Source: Hymenoscyphus infarciens
Lineage: Eukaryota; Ascomycota; Leotiomycetes; Helotiales; Helotiaceae
Direction: 5' to 3'
Length of the DNA stretch: 20,661 nucleotides
Assembly: GCA_001414345.1 (NCBI GenBank)
Contig: LLCB01000578.1
Span: forward strand, 1-20,661
The position numbers were made by a program, and so were the translations under genes. Position 1 is the first letter of the stretch; every line of letters begins with the position of its first letter. The notes beneath the pieces were generated by a model, which saw nothing but the letters and a program-made list of their open reading frames with translations, did no database searches and was not told where the DNA came from. This document shows, piece after piece, positions 9,611 to 18,202 of the stretch.

Positions 9611-10620
9611 AATTAGACGATTTATAATAATAAGACTATAGTTTAGTTTAAAAGCTAACTATAAGTAGAGGGCCTAGTCTCTACTTATAAAGATAAAGTC
9701 TAGCTAGAAGAGAGAGAATTAGAGAGAAAAGTATTAGAATCTAGAATATAATTATCTATTAAGGTATAATATCTTAAAGAAAGATATAAGAATTTAGTCC
9801 TTTTATAAGATGTCTTAAGATAATTAAGAAACTAAGATAAAATACTTTTAATATAATTATTATTAAATAATTAATAGTTAATAGATATATAAGAGAAGGT
9901 AAAGAGTTATCTTATAAAGCCTATTAAAATAGCTTTAAATTAATCTTAGCTATATAATAGAAAGAGGAGGATAAGGGTTAAGAAGAGAATAGAAGGGTTA
10001 AGGTCTTAGTAGGAGGTATAACTATCTATTACTATAATACTAAAATCTATATAAAATAAGAAATTAAATAGTAGAGAAGGGAAATAGGTTAGCTTAAATA
10101 TAGTAGAAGTTAAAGGTATACTTCTATCTATATCTAGATTACTAGAATCTAAACCTATATATATATATTTATAAAGGAAGAGAAGATAGTTAGATATTAC
10201 TATAGCTTTTAATAAAGATAACCTTTCCTATTATTCTAGTACTAAACTATTATAAAGTAAATTAAGTAGTTAGTAGAGAAATTAGAGATAAGTAATAAAT
10301 ATTAGAGTATAACTCTTAAAAGAAGTTATAATAATAGAAAGTAAAGATTATAGAAATAGTCTATTTATAACTAAAATACTAAAATAGAGCTAGAGTAGTA
10401 TTAAAGCATATCTTATAAAAAAAAAGAGTAAGATTTAAAAAAGTAGTTAAGGTTATAGGAAATTCTAACTTATTTAATAATAAAATACTAGAATTTAGAA
10501 TAAATAAAGGAATATAAATTTTAAACTTTTAATAGACTAGATAAGATAAAATAGAAATATTTATAAGTTAATAAATAATTATTAAAGCTAGTACTAAAAG
10601 TCTAATATAGAGAGAGGAGG
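9611..10620 (+). pseudogene. Coiled-coil-rich block between protease and RT, with frame changes
   Basis: Coding-like sequence continues here but not in the gag frame. From about 9610 to 10160 the plausible frame is one base back (codons starting at 9689, for example). It gives a charged heptad-like stretch with EERELERKVLESR and QLIDIQEKVKSYL, which looks like a long coiled coil. At the TA microsatellite (about 10155-10167) the best frame moves again (codons starting at 10168) and runs on, rich in Gln and Lys, to about 10620. There the pol frame takes over, which is the same as the gag frame. The changes could be small indels in this copy, with TA slippage at the second, or a separate frame expressed by frameshifting. 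No known domain was recognised. Ty3 elements usually have only a short linker here. Confidence 0.55.
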
Positions 10621-13600
10621 TAGATAAAGAAGAGGATATATTTAATATAACTTATAGATTCCCTACTACTAAAAGACCTTTATAATATAGAAGAAGGTAG
10701 ATAGAAGTATAAGAACTATATAAGCTAGAATAAGAGAAGAGTAAAGATATTATAAATAAGATAATAGAGGAGTTAGTAGATATAAAAGAAAAGAGGTATA
10801 TATTATAGAAATTACTATTTTAATAAAGAGATATCTTTATAAATAATATTAGAAAAATGCTTAAAATAGACCTAGTTAAATATAGAATTCCTACTTATTA
10901 TAATTATATCTTAAAGAAGTTATTAATTATAAAATAGTTACTAAAAAAGATAGAATATTAAAAGAAGTTACTATTTAAATTAGTAGAAGTAAAGGTAATT
11001 ATTTAATATAAATCTCTTTAGTTAGTAAGAATATAATTAATTCTAAAGAAAAATAATATAATAAGAATAGTATATAATTATATCTTAATAAATAAAGCTA
11101 TAATAAAATCATAGTACTTAATAAAGTAATAAGAAACTATCTTATAGTAAATCGTAAAGCTAGATATAAGGTATATGTTTTTATTAGATATTAGTAATAG
11201 GTATTAAGCTATAAAACTATTTAAGAATTATTAGTATAAAACAGCTTTTTAGACTATATTAGAATAGTATTACTACTAAGTAATAGGATAAGGACTTATA
11301 AGAGTACTAAGTACTTACTCTAAATTAAAAGATTTAGAGTACTTAGTAATACTAGGACTAAATACTAAACTAGTACTATTAAATATTAGTAAGAATACTT
11401 ACTTCTTATATTTTATAGATAATAACTAAAGAGGTATAAAAGACTTCTCTACTTTAATATAGTTTCTAAGAGAATACTACTTCCTAAGAGTAATATAGGT
11501 AAACCTTATACTAAGCTTACCTAAGACGAAATTTATAGTTATTAAATTAAACTGTCTAAGATATTAGAGGCTAGCTAGAGAGAGCTTAAAGCTAGTACTT
11601 AATAAGCTAGCTATAATTTAAGATTACGTAGTCTCTAAAAGTACTAAGGAAGTAGAACGATTACTATTTATACTACTACTTTTAAAGGATTATATACTAA
11701 GATATATAAACCTTTTAATAATTATTAAAAGTTTAATAACCTATATTATAAAAGACTACTAATTAAAAGGAGTAGTAAAATAGTAATAGAAGGTTACTAG
11801 CTTTAAGTAGTTAGAAAAACATATATAGGCTTTTAAGAGAGTAAAAAAGAAGGTATATATAAATATTATTATAGCTAAAGATAGTAATCTATAATATTAC
11901 TTAGTAACTAATATGTTAAGAACTAGCTATAGAGGTATTCTTTTTTAACTACTTAAAAGTGTAATTAAGATAGAAGCTAAGTTTATAAAACTAGCTAAAA
12001 TAAATATTATTATATTTATATCTTTTTAACTTATACTAATATAGTAAAAGTACTATACTACTAAGTAAGAAGCTTATATAGTACTTCTAAGCTTAGAAGA
12101 ATTATGTTATTTTATTTAAGGAATAAACATTTTAGTAAAAGTATATACTAATTACTCTACTTTAATAATAGTAATTTAAAGTAATAATATAAAAGAGTAG
12201 ATTATTTATTAGTAAATAAGACTTACTAAGTATAACTTTAAAATTATTAATATACCTTAGAAATTATTAGTAGTAGTAGATAGGTTATCTAGAATTATTA
12301 AGTACCTAGCTTATTAATATCTAGTAGGATTTAAAGAATTTACTCTCTTAGCTATAGTATTAGAAATTATAAATAAAGAAGTAGAGATAGATAGAACTTT
12401 AAGACTTAAATTAATCTATAATAATATCTAAGAATAAATTTAAGAAAAGAAGAAATAATAGATAAAGTAGTTTATCTTATAATATATTAATACTCTAGAA
12501 TATAAAATTATAAATACTATACTATATATAGAAACATTAACTAAATCGTTTAAGAAAGTTATTAGAAAGTAAGCTATAAATTTAATAATATTAAAAGAAG
12601 ATAAACCGTTATACTTAAAATTAGTATTTTAAGAATAAGCTAGGAAACTAGTATTCTATATTATACTAGAGTAAGTAGTAGTAATACTTTAGTAATTATA
12701 TAATTCTTATAAGCACTTTATAAAAAAACTTATACTAAGAAGAACTATTAGAAGATTCTAGTAGTCTACTAGAACTAAGAATGTTACTATATACTACTAT
12801 TTATATCTAAATTACTAATTCTTAAGACTCTTTAAGCTAATAAAAGGACTTATACTAATCTTATATTTATAATTATAGGATTTAGTAGGATTCGATTATA
12901 TTAGTCCTATCTTACTAGTAGTAAAGTCAGAAGTGAGATTTATACTATTAATAGTCGATTATATAACTAGGTAAGTAACTTTTAAACTATAATAAGCTAT
13001 AATATTAGTAAACACGTTATATAGTTTTTAATAATAGATAGTAAGACTATTTAAGTAGCTAAAAGTAGCTTATAATAATAATAGTACTTATTTTACTAAA
13101 GAGGTATTTTCTATAAAGTTAGCTAAGAATAGAGTATACTAATACTTTATACTTATATTATACTCTTAATCTATAGAGTTAGTAGAAGTATATATAAAGA
13201 TGTTCTTAGAAGCTTTAAGAGTAGAATTATAAGCCTTACTAGTAAAGATATTCTAGTAAAATAAGTATTATATAAGAATTAAAGTAGCGTTATAGTTAAG
13301 AGATATATATATTTATAGATTTACTCTAGCCTAACTTATACTTAGAGAAAACCTTTAAGACTTATTATTTAACTAACTAGTAGAAACTTAGCTATAGATA
13401 GTATTAGTAGAAGTAGTAGTATAAAAGAAAGGAATTAAGTTACTTATTATAATAATAGTAGGCTAGTTAGTAGAAGAAGCGCTTAAAGAAAGGCTTATTA
13501 TATTAGATAAAATATAAGAATTAGTAAATTAGAGATAGTTAGTAGAGTAGGCTAAGATAGTAGAGGTAGTAGTAATATAAAACCCTTTACTAAAACTTAG

Positions 13601-14330
13601 TAACCTAGTATTATTATAAAGGTTATAATAAGATAGTTAGTACTCTTATAAACTAGAGCTAAGATAGTTAGAGCTATACTAAGTTAGAAAGATAAGTATA
13701 AATAATATGTTAGTATAGCTAGAAGACCTTATAATATATAAACTAATAAGTAAATATTACTTTAATTATATTAAAAAATTTATTAAGAGGTTAGAGAATA
13801 ATTAAATTATTAACTATTAGAAAACTATTATAAAAATTAATAAAGTCTTAAAACTAATTATAGTAAATTATATATAAATAGTAAAATAGAGTAAAGAAGA
13901 GTAAAAGGTAATAATTATTAAAGGAAAGATACTAGTAAAGTAAAGATTAAAAATAATAGACCTATCTAATCTACTATATACTTATAAATACTCTCTTAAT
14001 AAAGGAATAAGAGAAGCTATAAGTAATAGATACTAGTAAGATTAAGCTATAGACTTATATAGTTTAGTTAAGAGATTAAACCTTTTTTAAAGAGGAGAAG
14101 AAGAGATTAAGATATATTAGTAAAGATATACTTTATTAAGTAGTAGAAGGTTTATAGAATATAATTAAGAGAGAAGTTAGAGATATTTAGAAGTAAGAAA
14201 TATTAATATATAAGGAATAATAAAGAGATTAAGTATTAGTATTTTAGAATTATAGTTATAAATAGTTAAAAGGAATAAGGCATTTAAGAAGAATAGAGAG
14301 TAAAAAGATAAACTTTACCTTTAGAGCTAA
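10605..14330 (+). pseudogene. RIP-mutated pol frame: RT, RNase H, integrase
   Basis: This frame shares phase with gag (codons starting at 10605). RT spans about 10870-11600: LLDISNRY near 11181, the YKTAF motif, and the catalytic F-x-D-D box at 11412-11426, where the second Asp codon now reads AAT (Asn). RNase H is at about 11780-12310: the DAS-type Asp codon 11910 is AAT, the TERE-like motif follows near 12060, and the end matches the HIPGKxxxxADxLSR signature. Integrase has an HX4H (12699, 12714) and CX2C (12804, 12813) zinc domain, then the core with Asp 12894, mutated Asp 13077 and Glu 13185, spaced D-x60-D-x35-E. The C-terminal part (13260-14330) is basic, and no chromodomain could be seen. 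The stop at 14328 is a guess. The start could also be upstream if this is one polyprotein with gag. Confidence 0.92.
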
Positions 14331-14331
14331 G

Positions 14332-14342
14332 AAAAAAAAAAA
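14332..14342 (+). other. A11 run at the pol / downstream-frame junction
   Basis: Eleven consecutive A bases lie just where the pol frame seems to end and 32 bp before the inferred start of the next frame, which is in the +1 phase. A homopolymer in this place could be slippery for ribosome or polymerase, or just AT-rich background. Confidence 0.6.
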
Positions 14343-14373
14343 GTAGAGCTTTAAAGTAAGGCTTAGTATATAT

Positions 14374-17300
14374 ATATCCTCTCTAAGCTTAACCTAAGAT
14401 CCTATAATATAATATAACTTTTCTTTACTATAATAGATTAAAAACTTTTAAATTAAGTATAATAATCTTTCTTTTACTTAATAATAAATAATATTAACCT
14501 TAAATTAAATACTTAAGAGGTAGAACTTCTTAAGTAGATTAGAGATAGATAGAAACTAGTTATAGATTAAAGATAAAGGTAAAGGTACTAACGTTCTAAG
14601 TATTATTAAGATTGAATATACTACTATAATATAAAAATAAACCTATAATAATTAAGAATAACTTATAAATTTAATAACCTTTAATATAACTAAGATAAGT
14701 AATATTTTAGAAGTTAAATCTATATCTAAATTAATAACTACTATAGAAGATCAACTATTACTAAATAACTATATTTTAGTAAAGTAAAGTAAGGAGCTAT
14801 TCTATTACTCTATTAAATTAGATTTAAAGAAAGAGATAGATTATAAAGTAGATAATTTTTTAAGTATTAAAGACTATTACTTAGAACCTAAGGAAGCTAG
14901 CCCTAGTAACTAGCCTAAGCTAAAAAGCTAATTAGGTAAGGGTAGAAATATAATTAATATCTATTTAATAACGAATAGCTAAGTAAAAGAAAGAGAAAGT
15001 AAAGATAATATAAGTAGTAACTTAGACTTTAATTATAACTTATATAAGTTAGGATTAGTTATTAGAAAGATAGATAAGGTAAAGAAGGAAGAGGAATATA
15101 AATATATAGTATTAGAAGATAGGATAATAAGCTAGTCTAAAAAAGACTTTAATAGTCTATATAAACTTAAAGAATTAAAGAAAGAGGATAATATAGCTAA
15201 TAAGCCTAATATATATCTACTCTATTATACTAAGAGAGGTTAAATCTATCTACTAATAAAATACTAAACTTTATAAGGACCTTTAGTATACTATATATAA
15301 GGTAAGGTACTACTACTATAAGAAAAACAATTTATACTTAAGCTAGATAAAAAGTATAAAGAATTAAAGATATTATAAGAAGATATAACTAAGATACTTA
15401 AGAATACTAAGTTTATAAACATATTCTACTAAGGACTAATAGCTTAGAAGTTAACTAATATAATCTATTAATTTAATAAGAAAGATCTAAAGAAAGAATT
15501 CTTAATATAGACTATAAAAGATAAGAGATTAAGTAATAATAAGTATAATACTATTAGAATTATATATCTTAAAAAGGAGATTTATCTTAGAGTAACCTAG
15601 CTCTTATAGATTATTCTAGAAACTAAGAGAATAAGATAGTATTAACTATTAAACTAACTTTATATACTACTTAACCTTTTTAATATTATAAAAAGAGATT
15701 TTAAGTAGTTAAACATTATTAGATAGAAAGTCTTAAATTAGTTAGAAATAATTAATATAAAGATTTAAGAAGCTTTAGAAAAGAATAATTTAATATTTAA
15801 TATACTAATACTTTATCTAATATATTTAAGAAAAGAGAGACCTTATAACTATATACTTTCCTATTATATAAGTTAATAATTATTTAAGAATATTTAGATA
15901 GACTTAAAGACTTAAGCTAAAGTAAGAAAGGATAAAGAGAACCTTTAGTATAAAATAAAGTTAGTAATAAGAGGTTAAGGAACTCTTTTAAAGAGGAGAG
16001 ATAAATTAGATAACTTAATTAATAAAATACTAGAAGTAAATCTATATATACTTCTTCTAGAAGTTATAAGAGGAAATTATAATATATTATAAGTACTATA
16101 TATAAGTTAACTTAAGAAACTTATATAAGAGAAAGAGGTAGAAAATAGAAGAGAAGAGTTAGATAATAATAATCTAAAACTAGATAAGAGTAGAGAAAAG
16201 GTTACTATTACTTATAAAAAGAAGAAAATAAAGTCTATAACTTAATTATTAGTATAAGTTAGAAAAGATAAGGTATTAAAATATAGAATAGGGACTAGAG
16301 AAGACCTTCTAATATCTACTTTAAGAGATATAGAGATGTTATTATTAAGTAAAGAGAAATATAAGTATATAAGTAAAGTATTTAATAAAAAGAGATATTA
16401 TTTAAAGAGGTATAAAAAGAGTATAATTAAATAGTAAAGAGATAATTAGCTAACTCTTAGTAGTAAGGAGATTAATAAACTATAAAATGAATTCTTAAAG
16501 TTAGAGCTTATAAAGCTTTATCTAGACCTTTTTAGAGTAAAAAGATAGCTATTAGATAAATATAAAAAGGATCTTAGATCTTATAGAGAAAAAGAGTAAT
16601 TTAAGTTACTAATCTATATATAAAAAAGAAAGGCTTTTAATCTTTTAGAGATAAATGTTTAAGAAGAGATATAGTAATTATCTAAAAAATAGAAGTTATT
16701 AAAAGATACTTAAGATTAAATTTAAGAAAAGGAGACTAAGATATATAAATTATATTAAGATCTAGTATTATACTTAAAATATAATTATATAGACTAAATA
16801 TACTACTTTATAGAATTATAATAGAAATTAAATAATATAGCTAGAGATTATATAGCTACTCTTAGATAATTAACTAATAAAGAAGAAAGAGATAGTATAG
16901 TATTAACGTTTAAGAAGAGATTAACTAAGTTAGAAGGAAGAGATTAGGCTTAATAGGTACTTTTTTAAGAGGTAATTATAAAGAGATATCTAGTAATATA
17001 TAATTAATTAGATATATACTAGACTTTAAGTAATATTAATTATATTTTAAAGATTAAGCTAGAAAAGTAGATAAAGATTCCTTAACTAGAGATAAAAAGC
17101 TAAAGAGAAAAAGGAAAAGTACTAAAAGCTAGTAAGAGAATACTAAATAAGAATATATCTAAGGAGATACCTATCTCTTTATAACGTTAGATATTAAGAA
17201 ACTAAACTAAAAAGAAACTAGTACTTCTAAAGAAGAGAGTTATTAATATAAGGAGCTAGTCTATAGTTAATAGTCTACCTAGTAATAAAGAGCTAAGTAT

Positions 17301-17640
17301 AACTCCTATACTATAACACTCTAGTATTAAAGTATTTAATAATTTTAACTTAAACCTAAATCTAATATTAAACCCTATTATAATAGAGGCTTCTACTCCT
17401 TAGTTTAATACTAAGTTCTTTAATCTAAATAGTAAGATAGAATATAAGTAATAGATAGAAGAAGTTAAAATAATTAAGAAAGCGAAGTAAGAAAAGGTTA
17501 ATAAAAGTAAAATAGAATAATTAAGAGAAGTAAAGAATAGATAAGTAGAATTAGTATATTATAAACAAGTATATATTTAAGGTTATAGGTTAATTTATAA
17601 GAGATTATAATATAAGAAGGTCTTTAAAATATTTATATAA
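14374..17640 (+). pseudogene. Unrecognised ~1,089-codon frame between integrase and 3' LTR
   Basis: Codons starting at 14374 form a single coding-like frame up to about 17640 when TAA/TAG are read as Gln or Trp, with no frame change in 3.3 kb. The start is inferred: ATA (former ATG), followed by SSLSLTQDP. The product would be hydrophilic and very rich in Lys, Glu, Leu, Asn and Gln, with probable coiled coils (for example around 16600-16760) and a Pro/Asn-richer part near 17300-17420. I saw no signal peptide, membrane segment, DDE, RT, chromodomain or other family signature. It takes the position of env in errantiviruses and vertebrate retroviruses, but it does not look like an envelope protein. 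It could be an added structural or host-interaction protein, or captured host sequence. Same strand and same mutation load as pol show that it belongs to the element. Confidence 0.6.
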
Positions 17641-17685
17641 CTAATTATATTAGTAATATAGATATAGATAGAAGGACATCTATCT

Positions 17686-17704
17686 AAAAGAGAGAGGAGA
17701 TAGT
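17686..17704 (+). other. Polypurine tract
   Basis: AAAAGAGAGAGGAGATAGT ends exactly where the 3' LTR begins. With the T at 17701 as the only early break, 15 purines in a row precede the LTR by 4 bp. This is the expected primer for plus-strand DNA synthesis. Confidence 0.8.
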
Positions 17705-17864
17705 TATTAGGATAATAATCGCTTTAGCGCTTATCTAGCCCGATAATTCACTTTACTTATACTTAGATATCTAAGGCCTCTTATAGCTAGTCTCCTCTTT
17801 TATTATCTTTATATAATATAATACTTTAACCTTCTATCTCCGGATACTAGACTATTATTATACA
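17705..17864 (+). repeat. 3' LTR (160 bp)
   Basis: It begins TATTAG (RIP form of TGTTAG) and ends TACA, so between them the two LTRs preserve the canonical TG...CA ends. It aligns without gaps to 6081-6240. It keeps the C or G at about seven of the 20 differing sites (for example CCCGAT and CCGGAT, against CCTAAT and CTAGAT in the 5' copy), so both LTRs were mutated independently. Confidence 0.95.
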
Positions 17865-17868
17865 CCGG
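17865..17868. repeat. Target-site duplication, right copy (CCGG)
   Basis: It matches 6077-6080. Removing the element and one CCGG joins a lightly mutated sequence on both sides (...TACGCCCCGG and CGGTTTCAG...), which fits one pre-insertion site. Confidence 0.7.
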
Positions 17869-18202
17869 CGGTTTCAGAGTATTTTCCAGAGATATATATC
17901 TACCTTGTTTCTAGCCTTAAATTAGGTTACTCGCTTTTTTTTAGCTTACTTACTAAGTAATAGCTCACTAGTATAATTATATAGCTTCCTCGTAAAAAAA
18001 TTAGCTCCTAAAATTTCTTCATAGCTTATTCGCTATTTGCTAGCTTACCTGATAGTAGGTTGGCTTACTCGGATTATTTTGTATAGTCACGTGAGTATAA
18101 CCCTTTCTTTTGGTTTGTTTACTACCTTAGGCATATATAGACACTCTGCTAAGAGTCGGATCTTACGTATATATCCGACTATAAGTTTATAAGAACTGGT
18201 TT
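17869..18202. other. Lightly mutated 3' flank; no gene seen
   Basis: This stretch is unique, with frequent CA and TG and pyrimidine-rich patches. It includes a CACGTG hexamer at about 18088-18093 and a hairpin at 18154-18180. No coding frame, tRNA or other RNA gene could be supported. It mirrors the 5' flank in composition, as expected if both were one unique locus before the insertion. Confidence 0.5.
18154..18180. repeat. Hairpin: 8-bp arms, 11-nt loop
   Basis: AGTCGGAT at 18154-18161 and ATCCGACT at 18173-18180 are perfect inverted copies. The arms include CG and GG, which is uncommon for the window. It could be a cruciform or a dyad binding site; no gene is attached to it. Confidence 0.7.

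Larger units (their letters stand above)
6081..17864 (+). mobile_element. Complete RIP-inactivated Ty3/Gypsy-type LTR retrotransposon (11,784 bp)
   Basis: The element has two 160-bp LTRs in direct orientation, a CCGG duplication, a possible primer-binding site, a polypurine tract, and gag, PR, RT, RNase H and integrase in that order. This order (RT-RH before IN) defines the Ty3/Gypsy superfamily. The internal region of about 11.5 kb is much longer than the 5-7 kb usual for the family. The excess comes from a coiled-coil block between protease and RT and from an extra frame of about 3.3 kb after integrase. No solo LTR or second element is nested inside. The copy is inactivated by hundreds of C-to-T and G-to-A changes, but apart from three frame changes in the protease-RT linker its frames are intact. 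Confidence 0.93.

Noticed and set aside
13260..14330. Chromodomain at the integrase C-terminus
   Set aside because: No aromatic cage pattern could be made out even when RIP changes are allowed for; the region is basic but otherwise unassigned.
14374..17640. Retroviral-type env gene
   Set aside because: The position fits, but no signal peptide, hydrophobic fusion or membrane segment, or cleavage-like site could be seen; the predicted chain is charged and coiled-coil-like.
6241..17704. A second retrotransposon nested inside, to explain the 11.5-kb interior
   Set aside because: No second LTR pair, extra RT or second polypurine tract was seen, and gag, protease and pol lie in one continuous order.
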